From positions 1,054,001 through 1,118,000 of the forward strand of contig NZ_CP028271.1 of assembly GCF_009914055.1 (NCBI RefSeq): a stretch of 64,000 nucleotides of DNA, in the 5' to 3' direction. Of the stretch, positions 1 to 7,947 are shown piece after piece (position 1 is the first letter of the stretch; every line of letters begins with the position of its first letter). This DNA is from Mixta intestinalis. GTDB taxonomy: Bacteria; Pseudomonadota; Gammaproteobacteria; Enterobacterales; Enterobacteriaceae. The position numbers and the translations under genes are program-made. Under the pieces are notes generated by a model. The model was not told the origin of the DNA. It searched no databases and saw only the letters and a list, made by a program, of their open reading frames with translations.

Positions 1-201
1 AACGATGGGTTGAATCAGATCGGAGCCAAAGCTGCGGGGGATGTACAGAATGCCATCCGTACCCTGACAACGCCTCCGCTGGATACATCCACCATCCGGG
101 GCAGAGCCAGAAGACACAGCAAAGGTAAAGCCTCAACAAAACCGCTGGTGGATACCGGACAGATGTTGCAGGCGGTCACTTATGCTGTGGAGGACAAATA
201 A
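1..201 (+). CDS. Phage tail-completion / HK97-gp10-like protein, 5' truncated by window edge
   Basis: The frame is open from base 1, so only the C-terminal part (about 66 residues) is visible; the TTG at position 10 is unlikely to be the true start. The end of the protein has the pattern P-L-V-D-T-G-Q-M-L followed by a short strand, which is common at the C-terminus of phage morphogenesis and tail-completion proteins of the gp10 type (a residue pattern, not a domain search). Its stop codon shares one base with the ATG of the next gene, so it belongs to the same tail operon. The assignment rests on this motif and on its position just before a collar gene and a tail terminator gene. Confidence 0.55.
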   Translation, partial: NDGLNQIGAKAAGDVQNAIRTLTTPPLDTSTIRGRARRHSKGKASTKPLVDTGQMLQAVTYAVEDK

Positions 202-569
202 TGTTTGGCAATCTCTACAACGTGGCCGCACGGGTGATCCCACAGCAGACGGCCCTCTGGTATCGGTTTAACTCGCGTACTACAGACGACCTTGGCAAAT
301 GGGTAGCGCAATACCATCCGCCCGAACCGGTCACGGGTAGCTGGCAGGCGGTGGATACGCAGGATGTACAGGAGATGGGGCTGGATACCAGCAAAGTTTA
401 TCGACGGCTCTACACTTCGCACGATATTCACGCCATCCAGCGGGGGGATGCACCGGATTATCTGGTGTTCAACGGCAAGCGCTATGACGTTACCGGCGAT
501 GCAGACTGGTACGCGCAGGACGGCTGGAAGTCTGTTCTTTGCATTGAGGCTGGAAGCTATGACGGATAA
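201..569 (+). CDS. Phage collar / head-tail connector protein
   Basis: A 122-residue protein with the composition of small phage neck proteins (many aromatic residues, an N-terminal helix, then beta-rich sequence with a repeated Y-D-V/Y-A-Q-D-G-W type ending). In contractile-tailed prophages that use a DUF3383 sheath, the gene in this position encodes a collar or connector piece between the head and the tail terminator. The start overlaps the previous stop by one base and the end overlaps the next start by 11 bases, which suggests translational coupling. The function is inferred mainly from gene order; the family itself is not recognised with certainty. Confidence 0.5.
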   Translation: MFGNLYNVAARVIPQQTALWYRFNSRTTDDLGKWVAQYHPPEPVTGSWQAVDTQDVQEMGLDTSKVYRRLYTSHDIHAIQRGDAPDYLVFNGKRYDVTGDADWYAQDGWKSVLCIEAGSYDG

Positions 570-1074
570 CGAAGTTTATATCGCCATCCGACACCAGATG
601 CTGGCGCAAATGAATAATGCAGGGCTTTCGATACCTGTTGTTGCCGGTTTCCAGTCAACAAAGCAGGGGAGGGAAGATAGCTTTGTGATGTTCTTTCCCA
701 TCAACGAGGCAGGCCACGGATGGCAGACGCGAAACTATCATGTCGCTGGCACTGATGCGAATCACAAAGAAACTCAGTTGGTGGAAAAAACGTTGCAGGT
801 TCAGGGGCTGGTATCAGATGCCAGTGAACTTACAGCGACAGACCTGACAGCCACGGTTCGAATGATAGTGAACTCACTACCTTTTGTTGATGCGCTAAAA
901 AAACAGGGTATGGGGGTACAACGTGCTTCCGGTATTCGAACACCTTATTTTATCAATGACCAGGGGGATTATGAACAGAACCCCTCGTTTGATTTTAACG
1001 TCACATTCCACCGCGAAATATTCCCAAACACCACGGCAGTAAAAGCGCTTTATCCTGATATTCACCGCATTTAA
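559..1074 (+). CDS. Phage neck / tail terminator (gateway) protein
   Basis: The frame is open upstream to 364, but the ATG at 559 (protein starting M-T-D-N-E-V-Y) gives a normal 171-residue product and overlaps the collar gene by only 11 bases, so I take it as the start. It resembles phage neck terminator proteins that cap the tail tube before head joining: an N-terminal helix, a beta core with F-F-P-I, and a C-terminal F-H-R-E-I-F-P segment. It sits immediately before the sheath gene, the usual place of the terminator in contractile tail operons. The family call is by composition and synteny. Confidence 0.55.
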   Translation: MTDNEVYIAIRHQMLAQMNNAGLSIPVVAGFQSTKQGREDSFVMFFPINEAGHGWQTRNYHVAGTDANHKETQLVEKTLQVQGLVSDASELTATDLTATVRMIVNSLPFVDALKKQGMGVQRASGIRTPYFINDQGDYEQNPSFDFNVTFHREIFPNTTAVKALYPDIHRI

Positions 1075-1087
1075 TTAAGGTTTAACC

Positions 1088-2575
1088 ATGCCAATCAAAC
1101 AAACACGCTATGTCAGCATTGCGAGTGCGGTCATTGGCGCGTCTGCTGTACCGATGCGCAAACTGACGGGCCGCATATTCTCTCAAAACGCAAAAATTCC
1201 ATCCGGTGATGTGCTGGAATTCGCCAGCGGCCAGATCGATGAGTTTTTGGGGGCGGACTCTCCCGAAGCGAATTTCGCCCGGCAATATTTCAGCTATACC
1301 AGCCCGGCTCCCGTCAACAAACCGAGAGAATTGCAGATCGCGCCTTATGTATCTGTTGGCCGGGCACCCACTCTTTCCGGTACAGAGGTTGCCAGTCTGG
1401 ACGAACTTAAGGCCATTGAGACAGGGGATATTGCGATAACTATTGGTGATATCACTAAAAATATCTCCGGCATTGATCTTTCCGGTGCAACCTCATATGC
1501 CGATGTTGCCTCCCTGGTGCAGCAAAAGCTAAACGCTGAATCTGAACCCGCTTTCGCTTCAGCCCAGGTGACTTTTGTTGCTATCAGCAGCAACTTTTAT
1601 CTGACGGGTGGCGTATCGGAACGGGGGAGTATCAGCGTTGAAAGCGGTGCTCTCTCAGACGCAATGGGTCTTTCCGGTGGGCAAAGTTCGCCAGGGGATA
1701 CCGCGCAAACCCCGCTTGAAGCGTTTATGGCGGCAGAAAAAATTTCTGATTCATTTGGCAGTGCGACTTTTATTGATCCGCTGACGCTCAATCAGGCTGT
1801 TGCTCTGGCTCAGTATGTGGCAGGTGAAAACGTTAAATATCAGCTACATCTGAATTTTTCCGCAGCGGATGCGGAAGATTTTAGCGCGGCGTTGATAGGC
1901 ACTGCGTCAACGGCGTTGAATCTGAAAACCGAGGATAATTATTATGCTCAGGCGTTACCAATGGCGGTTATGGCGGCAACGGACTATGACCGCACAAATG
2001 CCACCACCAACTATATGTTTCGTCAGTTTGGCGTGACGTTCCCGGCACAGGTAACCGCTGATCTGGATGCCGACAAGCTGGATAAGTTGCGTGTCAACTA
2101 TTACGGCGAAACGGCGGTGGCCGGTTCACATATTGCGTTTTACCAGCGTGGTTTTCTGTGCGGGCCGGGTACTGCACCGCTGGACATGAGCGTTCATGCC
2201 AATGAGCAGTGGTTAAAGGCATACATTGCACAGCAATGGTTTTCCTTACTGCTGGCGACGCGCGGCGTACCTGCAAACCGCGATGGCGAGTCCAGGGCAA
2301 TGATGATTATTGCCGGAGCTGTGACCAAAGCAGTCAATAACGGCACCATCCTTCCCGGCAAAACGCTCTCGGATGTACAGAAACTCGCGGTGGCCGATGC
2401 GTCTGGTGACGATTTAGCGTGGCACGATATTCAGGACAAGGGCTACTGGTACAACGCGCAGATTGTTGAAAGTACCGGGCCATCTGGCTTGCCGGAATAC
2501 GTGATGAAATACGTACTGATTTACGGTAAAGGCGACTGGGTACGTAAGGTCGAAGGCTCGCACAACCTGGTATAA
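1088..2575 (+). CDS. Contractile tail sheath protein (DUF3383 family)
   Basis: A 495-residue protein beginning M-P-I-K-Q-T-R-Y-V-S-I and with a C-terminal domain containing the R-Q-F-G-V-T-F-P and G-D-W-V-R-K-V-E-G-S-H pattern typical of DUF3383 proteins, which form the contractile sheath in a group of myovirus-like phages. The sheath wraps the tube and shortens during injection. An AAGG Shine-Dalgarno lies just upstream of the ATG. It is followed after seven bases by the tube gene, the standard sheath-tube pair of contractile tails. Length is normal for the family; no break is seen. Confidence 0.85.
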   Translation: MPIKQTRYVSIASAVIGASAVPMRKLTGRIFSQNAKIPSGDVLEFASGQIDEFLGADSPEANFARQYFSYTSPAPVNKPRELQIAPYVSVGRAPTLSGTEVASLDELKAIETGDIAITIGDITKNISGIDLSGATSYADVASLVQQKLNAESEPAFASAQVTFVAISSNFYLTGGVSERGSISVESGALSDAMGLSGGQSSPGDTAQTPLEAFMAAEKISDSFGSATFIDPLTLNQAVALAQYVAGENVKYQLHLNFSAADAEDFSAALIGTASTALNLKTEDNYYAQALPMAVMAATDYDRTNATTNYMFRQFGVTFPAQVTADLDADKLDKLRVNYYGETAVAGSHIAFYQRGFLCGPGTAPLDMSVHANEQWLKAYIAQQWFSLLLATRGVPANRDGESRAMMIIAGAVTKAVNNGTILPGKTLSDVQKLAVADASGDDLAWHDIQDKGYWYNAQIVESTGPSGLPEYVMKYVLIYGKGDWVRKVEGSHNLV

Positions 2576-2582
2576 GGACTAA

Positions 2583-3038
2583 ATGATGAATGATGTATCT
2601 GCAACTGGTCTCAGCCTGTTGGTTCAGGCCAGTACAACCTTTCCGGCAGGGATAATGGTAACGGCTTTCGCCGATGATGCTGACCCATTCGATCTGCCTG
2701 CTGTCGATATCGCCCAGACCGGTATGGATATCAACGGCAATCTGGTGTCCTGGTCAACGCCTACCCCACAGACCGTGACGATAAATGTGCTACCGGGGAG
2801 TGAAGAAGATCAGAATCTGGCGATCCTGCTGGAAGCCAACACGGCGAAACGTGGCCGCAGACACGCCGGAGATATTATTACGCTCGTGGCGTCCTACGGT
2901 GACGGCGCGACCACTACTGCGCGAAACGGAAAAATCACCAACGGTAGTCGAGGTAACTCCGCTGCCAGCGGTGGGCGTCTTAAATCAAAGGCTTATACCT
3001 TTGTGTTTCAGGACTTTGACAGTACGCGTGTTCGTTAA
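2583..3038 (+). CDS. Phage tail tube protein
   Basis: A 151-residue protein directly behind the sheath gene, the expected place for the inner tail tube subunit. The sequence is beta-rich, with a central segment including V-T-I-N-V-L-P-G-S and a C-terminal Y-T-F-V-F-Q-D-F-D strand pair typical of tube folds. Two adjacent ATG codons (2583 and 2586) follow an AAGGA ribosome site; the second has the better spacing. A strong terminator lies within 30 bases of the stop, so sheath and tube may be transcribed at a higher level than the genes behind them. Confidence 0.65.
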   Translation: MMNDVSATGLSLLVQASTTFPAGIMVTAFADDADPFDLPAVDIAQTGMDINGNLVSWSTPTPQTVTINVLPGSEEDQNLAILLEANTAKRGRRHAGDIITLVASYGDGATTTARNGKITNGSRGNSAASGGRLKSKAYTFVFQDFDSTRVR

Positions 3039-3044
3039 CTATCA

Positions 3045-3067
3045 GGCGGGAACATCCCGCCTTTTTT
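3045..3067 (+). terminator. Rho-independent terminator inside the tail operon
   Basis: A perfect seven-base-pair stem, GGCGGGA with TCCCGCC, three-base loop, followed by six T. It lies between the tail tube gene and the tail assembly chaperone gene on the coding strand. Because the downstream tail genes have no obvious separate promoter here, partial read-through would lower their expression relative to sheath and tube. Confidence 0.85.
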
Positions 3068-3079
3068 ATTGGGGCCATT

Positions 3080-3538
3080 ATGCTCATTAAACCGAAAGAG
3101 ATTGAAATTAAAGATGTTGATGGTGAGATGCACACCTTTGTGATCAGCCGTCTGCCAGCCACGCTGGGGCGTGAAATCCTGGCAAAATACCCGCTGTCAA
3201 ACGCTCCCAAAATTGGCGACTACGAAATCAGTAAAGAAGCCATGCTGAAAATGATGGCACATGTTGCAGTCGTGCGGGATGGCGCTGAAATCTGCCTGAA
3301 AACCCAGACGCTGATTGATAACCATGTACCGGACGGTGAAGCGCTGATCCGCCTCGAACTGGAAATGCTGAGGTACAACACCAGTTTTTTCGGCAACGCC
3401 GGGAGCAAAGGTTTCCTGCCTTACCTGCTGGGCAAAATCAGCGATTCACTCCCGTCGATTATAAAAACGCTGATGGATTCTTTGCAGTCATCATCTCAGA
3501 AAAACTCGCCAGCTTCACAGAACTCAAAACCTCAATAG
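3080..3538 (+). CDS. Phage tail assembly chaperone, short (unshifted) product
   Basis: A 152-residue protein between the tube and tape measure genes, the invariant position of tail assembly chaperones (the G / G-T system of lambda, E / E-E' of P2). It opens with a DUF-like beta strand and then helical sequence. The last ~25 residues (S- and Q-rich, S-S-S-Q-K-N-S) look like non-coding-frame translation, whereas the -1 frame over the same bases reads smoothly through to 3619. This suggests that the real C-terminus is made by a -1 frameshift and that the 152-residue form is the short product (see the separate entry for the extension). Confidence 0.7.
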   Translation: MLIKPKEIEIKDVDGEMHTFVISRLPATLGREILAKYPLSNAPKIGDYEISKEAMLKMMAHVAVVRDGAEICLKTQTLIDNHVPDGEALIRLELEMLRYNTSFFGNAGSKGFLPYLLGKISDSLPSIIKTLMDSLQSSSQKNSPASQNSKPQ

Positions 3539-3621
3539 ACCTGGAAGAGGCGATGGACTTATGGGAAATCGCTGTGACCAACCGCTATAACGAGGCGCTC
3601 GCCGCCGCAGGAAACCGATAA
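3463..3621 (+). CDS. -1 frame extension of the tail assembly chaperone
   Basis: In the frame one base behind the chaperone gene, an open segment runs with good coding character from about 3463 to the TAA at 3619-3621. It encodes D-G-F-F-A-V-I-I-S-E, then L-A-S-F-T-E-L-K-T, then D-L-W-E-I-A-V-T-N-R-Y-N-E-A-L. It has no start codon or ribosome site suited to independent translation of this whole segment. Its end touches the ATG of the tape measure. By analogy with the G-T proteins it would be made only as a fusion by ribosomal -1 slippage. Possible slip sites are a five-A run at 3463-3467 and an upstream T TTT TTC heptamer at 3385-3391. Confidence 0.6.
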   Translation, partial: KNADGFFAVIISEKLASFTELKTSIDLEEAMDLWEIAVTNRYNEALAAAGNR

Positions 3622-5297
3622 TGTCTCTGTTAGATACCTTTGTGCAGGTGTTTGAATTCGACACCCGGCAGGCCGATGCTGCATTTGAAAATGTTCAGCG
3701 CTCTACCGACGATATTATTGATGGTATGAAACAGGCGCAGCATGAGGCCGATAAAGCGGCAAAAAGCGTCAGTGATTTTGCCAGTGGAACGGAAACCAGT
3801 GTTGCTTCGTTAGCTCAAAAAACGCTTGGAATACTTGGCTTATTTTTGGGGGTGTCTTCCATCTTCAGCGAGACTGTTTCACGCGCGGAAGAAGTGGAGG
3901 CGCTTGATAAGCTGGGTAAGAAGATCAATGTGGCAACGGCGGATGTGGATGCTTTTGCGGGTTCAGTTGCCGAGCTTGGCGGAGCGAGGGAAAGTGCCCA
4001 GGCTGATTTGTCGGCAATGGCAAAAGCTTTTGGCGGCACAACGGACTCGATGGAAAAAATCCTCACTACAGCGGATAAAGTAAAGGGGATGAGCTTTGAC
4101 AAAGCCAAAGCGCACCTTGCAAACCTTGGGGTGACGGACGACAAAACGATTGAGTTGATGATGAAAGGCCGTCATGAGATGGAACGCATGATGGGCCTGC
4201 AAAAAGAATACTCTGGCATTACCAAAGAGAGTATCGAACAGTCCCGGCGCTTTAATCAGGCCATGCAGGGGTTCAGGCAATCATCCGGCCTGTTAAAAAA
4301 CAGCTTCCTCGAAATGGTATTGCCTTATCTGACTAAGGGTATGGAATGGCTGAGTAAGTTTGTTGGTTTCTGCCGGGAAAATAAGAACCTGATCATCGGT
4401 TTTTTCCTCGCGATCGGTGTGGCTGTTGCAGCGTACTACGTTCCTCCGATGCTTGCCGCCGCTGCTGCCACGCTGGCGGCAACCTGGCCAATACTTGCGA
4501 TTATCGCCATCATTGCGGCGCTTGCCGCAGCGTTCGCGCTGGTTTACGACGACATCATGAATTTTATCGACGGTAATGATTCGATGATCGGGCGAATTCT
4601 TGATGCCTATCCTGAACTTAAACAGGTCATTATGACGCTGTGGGAAGCATTTAAGACCCTGTTTGAGTACCTGAAAATAGCCGCTAAATTCGTTGCTGAT
4701 GTGGTAGTTGATGCTTACAACACAATGAATAACGCCCTGAACCAGTTTATTGGCTGGTTGCTGGAGTCAATAAAAAGTCTGGTTAAATGGGGATCACAGT
4801 TTGGGGGCGTCTTCGATAACGTGGCGGATGCCGTTGTCGGCATATTTACCTGGATGTGGGAGCAGGTGCAGAAGGTGATTGGCTGGATAAGCGGCGGTCT
4901 GGATACAATCCAGAAAGGCTGGTCAAAAGTGAAGGGCTGGTTCGGTGCTGATGATGAAAAAGAACTCACCGTAGAGCGCAAAATCAGCGCTGAGGGAGAG
5001 GTGACGCACCGCATTCCCGAAGCTGAACATCCCTCACCACAGCAGGATACACAGAATATGGTCGAGCAGGGAAAAGCCCAGATTGCAGCGGCGAATAATC
5101 ACCCTCTTAACCCTGTGACCAGCCAGGCGATCAGCAATCGATCCAGCGTGAAGAATGAAACCACCCTGAATATTGGGGAAGTGAAGGTTGAAACCAAAGC
5201 AACCGATGCTAAAGGCATGGCGGCGGGCACGAAAGACGCATTGCAGGAGCAGTTGCAGGATCTGGGGCAGCAAACGCAAACGGGGCTGGCAATATGA
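3621..5297 (+). CDS. Phage tail tape measure protein
   Basis: A 558-residue protein with an N-terminal coiled-coil-prone region (residues 1-60), a hydrophobic helix near 70-82, a helical middle, and a long hydrophobic Ala/Ile-rich segment near 257-309 that could span the membrane two or three times. The C-terminal part is hydrophilic and ends in repeated Q-L-Q-D-L-G-Q-Q type sequence. This layout, and the position between chaperone and baseplate genes, identifies the tape measure, which sets tail length and helps DNA cross the inner membrane. At 558 residues it is short for the class, so the tail should be short. The stop overlaps the next start as ATGA. Confidence 0.85.
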   Translation: MSLLDTFVQVFEFDTRQADAAFENVQRSTDDIIDGMKQAQHEADKAAKSVSDFASGTETSVASLAQKTLGILGLFLGVSSIFSETVSRAEEVEALDKLGKKINVATADVDAFAGSVAELGGARESAQADLSAMAKAFGGTTDSMEKILTTADKVKGMSFDKAKAHLANLGVTDDKTIELMMKGRHEMERMMGLQKEYSGITKESIEQSRRFNQAMQGFRQSSGLLKNSFLEMVLPYLTKGMEWLSKFVGFCRENKNLIIGFFLAIGVAVAAYYVPPMLAAAAATLAATWPILAIIAIIAALAAAFALVYDDIMNFIDGNDSMIGRILDAYPELKQVIMTLWEAFKTLFEYLKIAAKFVADVVVDAYNTMNNALNQFIGWLLESIKSLVKWGSQFGGVFDNVADAVVGIFTWMWEQVQKVIGWISGGLDTIQKGWSKVKGWFGADDEKELTVERKISAEGEVTHRIPEAEHPSPQQDTQNMVEQGKAQIAAANNHPLNPVTSQAISNRSSVKNETTLNIGEVKVETKATDAKGMAAGTKDALQEQLQDLGQQTQTGLAI

Positions 5298-5803
5298 TCA
5301 CTGACGTAAAAATCTTCGATACCGACAGTTTTACCACGCTGTTTGAAACCGCCAGCCCGATAAAAATCAATGTCCGCGACGAGCACAAGGCCACCACTTT
5401 TCAGGTCGAGTCAGGGGAAACCCGCAGCGATCATGTTGTTGTGCAGGCCGTGGAAATCGGCATGGATCTGATTTTATCCGGTGAGCTTAAAAATGCTTTT
5501 GGCCTGATGCAACAAGCCTGGGAACAGAACAAGCTGGTAGGTATTCAGACCAGAGTTAAAACCTACCAGCCCATGCTGCTGGTCAATTTCTACCACGATG
5601 AGACCGCTGAGATGGCCGATGCTATCCAGTTGTCTTTACGGTTCACCGAGTGGCGCAGTGTGACACCCGAATACGGAGATCTACCGCCCAAAAAAGTTCA
5701 GAAGCCATCGCAGTCCAGTACCGTTAAAAGGGGCGGTGCACAGACAAAATCGGTATCCGAAGAACGGAAAAAATCGGTTCTGGTCAGGGTATTGGGAGGA
5801 TAA
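5294..5803 (+). CDS. Dit-like baseplate / tail-tube junction protein
   Basis: A 169-residue protein translated from an ATGA overlap with the tape measure gene. The N-terminal two-thirds is beta-rich with S-P-I-K-I-N-V-R-D-E-H and a Q-V-E-S-G-E-T-R-S-D-H-V-V segment, resembling Dit-like proteins that join the tube to the baseplate. The C-terminal 40 residues are Lys/Ser/Gln-rich and probably disordered. The role is inferred from its place directly after the tape measure and before the plug and hub genes. Confidence 0.55.
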   Translation: MITDVKIFDTDSFTTLFETASPIKINVRDEHKATTFQVESGETRSDHVVVQAVEIGMDLILSGELKNAFGLMQQAWEQNKLVGIQTRVKTYQPMLLVNFYHDETAEMADAIQLSLRFTEWRSVTPEYGDLPPKKVQKPSQSSTVKRGGAQTKSVSEERKKSVLVRVLGG

Positions 5804-5808
5804 ACACG

Positions 5809-6102
5809 ATGCGTGAAATACCGTTAAACCCGGTGCCGAACCAGCGCCTGCAAATTACCATTGATGTTAACCGCTGGGATCTGACGATCAAAGTCGCGCG
5901 AAATATGATGGTGTGTGACATACGCCTTAATGATGAGGTTGTCATGCTGGCAACCAGGGCGACAACAGATGCGCCCTTAATAACTTATAACTATCTGGCC
6001 TCAGCCGGTAATTTTGCATTTATTACAGAACGGGATGCTCTGCCCTGGTATGAGGAATTCAGCAAAACGCAAAGCCTGGTATTCTGGGGGCCGGATGATT
6101 GA
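5809..6102 (+). CDS. Baseplate plug-like protein
   Basis: A 97-residue beta protein beginning M-R-E-I-P-L-N-P-V-P-N-Q, a pattern found in small phage baseplate plug proteins that close the central channel of the baseplate before injection. It starts six bases after the preceding stop and overlaps the next gene by eight bases. No enzymatic motif is visible. The call is by N-terminal pattern, size and gene order. Confidence 0.6.
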   Translation: MREIPLNPVPNQRLQITIDVNRWDLTIKVARNMMVCDIRLNDEVVMLATRATTDAPLITYNYLASAGNFAFITERDALPWYEEFSKTQSLVFWGPDD

Positions 6103-6910
6103 TTTAAGGCGGATCAGGGTGGGGGTAGAAGTCAGCGGGCGTATACAGTGGTACGAGGGGATGCGGGTGAAAGCCAGCGGTACCAAATATGCTAATCCGT
6201 TGCAGAATGAATGCACGGTCAGCATTGATGGCCTGAATGCAACCACCCGAAATATGCTGTTGACGGAAACCAGCCCTTATAACAAAAGCAAGCAGCCCTC
6301 TCGACTTATACTTGAAGCCGGGAGGGCGAGTACCGGCGTATTTCGCCTTTTCGTGGGTGATATTGTCAGCGCTGAACCCTCCAGCCCGCCTGACGTGACA
6401 TTAACGCTGAAAGCAAAAACGGGTAACGGTAGTGCGCGGGATATTGTGGCAACGTCCTCCGGCGCGATGAGTAAGCTGAGTGAGATATCCGCAGGGATTG
6501 CGCGGGACTGCGGTGTACGTCTGGATTTTCAGGCCACGGATAAAAATATCGCTAACTGGTATTTTTGCGGCTCAAAGCTGAAACAGGTCGAACGGTTGCA
6601 GGATGGTGGTGGCGTTAAAGCCTTTATCGATGATGATGTTCTGTATGTGAAGGATTCTGCGCAAGCGGTCAAAGGGCGTATCAAAATCGTTAACCAGAAT
6701 ACCGGTATGGTCGGGCTACCCAAAGCCACCGAAAAAGGCCTGGACGTGACCTGGCTTATCGACGGTGAATCCAGCCTGGGCGGTACGTTACGGCTGGAGA
6801 GTAAATTTAACCCTTCTTTAAATGGTGATTACATCATCGAGCAGCTTAAGTTCGATGTTGCGTCACACGACGATCCCTTCTTTTATCAGGCCACCTGTAA
6901 ACGGGCTTAA
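6095..6910 (+). CDS. Phage baseplate hub protein
   Basis: The frame is open from 6014, but the ATG at 6095 (M-I-D-L-R-R-I-R-V) overlaps the plug gene by only eight bases and gives a 271-residue protein, so it is the likely start. The protein is rich in beta strands, with the G-T-L-R-L-E-S-K-F-N-P-S-L-N-G-D-Y stretch near the C-terminus that recurs in tail hub proteins equivalent to T4 gp27 or P2 gpD. The hub trimer carries the spike encoded by the next gene, three bases downstream. Confidence 0.65.
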   Translation: MIDLRRIRVGVEVSGRIQWYEGMRVKASGTKYANPLQNECTVSIDGLNATTRNMLLTETSPYNKSKQPSRLILEAGRASTGVFRLFVGDIVSAEPSSPPDVTLTLKAKTGNGSARDIVATSSGAMSKLSEISAGIARDCGVRLDFQATDKNIANWYFCGSKLKQVERLQDGGGVKAFIDDDVLYVKDSAQAVKGRIKIVNQNTGMVGLPKATEKGLDVTWLIDGESSLGGTLRLESKFNPSLNGDYIIEQLKFDVASHDDPFFYQATCKRA

Positions 6911-6913
6911 CCA

Positions 6914-7606
6914 ATGAATAAACCGAATGCCGATATTGCCAGTGAATCCAGTCTGGCAGGGCAGCTTATGGGCGCTTTTCGTAACCTGATGATGAACACC
7001 GACGATATGTTACCCGCAACGGTGGTCAGTTATGACGACGCCACGAACCGCGCGGTGATTAAACCGCTGGTGATGATGGTGTCGACCGAAGGGCAGAGAA
7101 TACCCCGCGCCCCTGTTCATAATATTCCTGTTTTCCGCTTTGGCGGCGGCGGGTTCTTTATCCGGGTGCCGCTAAAACCGGGGGATTTTGGCTGGCTGAA
7201 AGCCAATGATCGCGATATCAGTCTGATTTTTCAGCGCGGCGGTCTGGAGGATGAGCCTAATACTCACCGGCTGAAATCATTCAGTGATGCGATGTTTTTT
7301 CCAGACAGCGTTAAAGGCTGGATGGTGGATGGCAAAAATATCGATGCGCTGGTGATCCAGTCGCTGGATGGCAGCGTGTGTCTGGCGTTGCATAACGATA
7401 AGTGCGTACTGGATACGCCAGTGTTTGAAGTTAACGCCGCTGAGAGCATTTTTAACGGCAACGTGATGGTGAACGGCAATCACCAGACCAACGGTAACAG
7501 TGAGTCAAACGGCGGGACGATGCGGCATAACGGTAAAAATATTGGCGCTGATCACCAGCATAGCGGTGTTCAGCCAGGATCGGGCAACAGTGGGGTGCCG
7601 GTATGA
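6914..7606 (+). CDS. Membrane-piercing tail spike, Gp138-type N-terminal domain
   Basis: A 230-residue protein. An OB-fold-like N-terminal domain (about residues 15-150, with D-M-L-P-A-T-V-V-S-Y-D and the F-R-F-G-G-G-G-F-F motif) matches Gp138-type spike proteins. It is followed by a repetitive N-G-N / N-G-G segment predicted to form a beta helix and by a C-terminal H-Q-H-S-G-V tip. His-x-His tips in such spikes bind iron at the apex. The spike punctures the host outer membrane on contraction. The stop overlaps the next start as ATGATGA-like sequence, consistent with coupling. Confidence 0.8.
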   Translation: MNKPNADIASESSLAGQLMGAFRNLMMNTDDMLPATVVSYDDATNRAVIKPLVMMVSTEGQRIPRAPVHNIPVFRFGGGGFFIRVPLKPGDFGWLKANDRDISLIFQRGGLEDEPNTHRLKSFSDAMFFPDSVKGWMVDGKNIDALVIQSLDGSVCLALHNDKCVLDTPVFEVNAAESIFNGNVMVNGNHQTNGNSESNGGTMRHNGKNIGADHQHSGVQPGSGNSGVPV

Positions 7607-7947
7607 TGACGTTTGATGTTACTGAAGGTAATGATATTTACCTCGGAAACGATGGCAACCTGGCTTTGGTTCATGATGAAGCGGCGGTGAAAAATTGCTG
7701 CATGCACTATGCCAGAGCGTTACGGGGTGAAATGCTGCACAGGATGGACAAGGGAATACCTTACTGGAAAACCACCTTTGGCCGCGATGCTGATTTGCCA
7801 ATGTTTGAGGCGGCGTTCCGCGACCGTATGCGGGAAATTTCTCAAGTTCTGGCAGTCGATTCCTTTTCTGCATCGATTGAAAACAACGAGCTTCATTACA
7901 CCGCCGTGATCAGCACCCTCTACGGGAGGATAACGCTTAATGTCTGA
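7603..7947 (+). CDS. Baseplate wedge protein, gp25-like / gpW-like
   Basis: A 114-residue protein with the hallmarks of the gp25-like wedge family: an N-terminal D-I-Y-L-G-N-D-G-N-L-A beta hairpin, a central helix with A-V-K-N-C-C-M-H-Y-A-R-A-L-R-G-E, then G-I-P-Y-W-K-T-T-F. It forms part of the baseplate periphery and helps start sheath polymerisation. It overlaps the spike gene by four bases and the baseplate J gene by eight. Confidence 0.75.
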   Translation: MMTFDVTEGNDIYLGNDGNLALVHDEAAVKNCCMHYARALRGEMLHRMDKGIPYWKTTFGRDADLPMFEAAFRDRMREISQVLAVDSFSASIENNELHYTAVISTLYGRITLNV

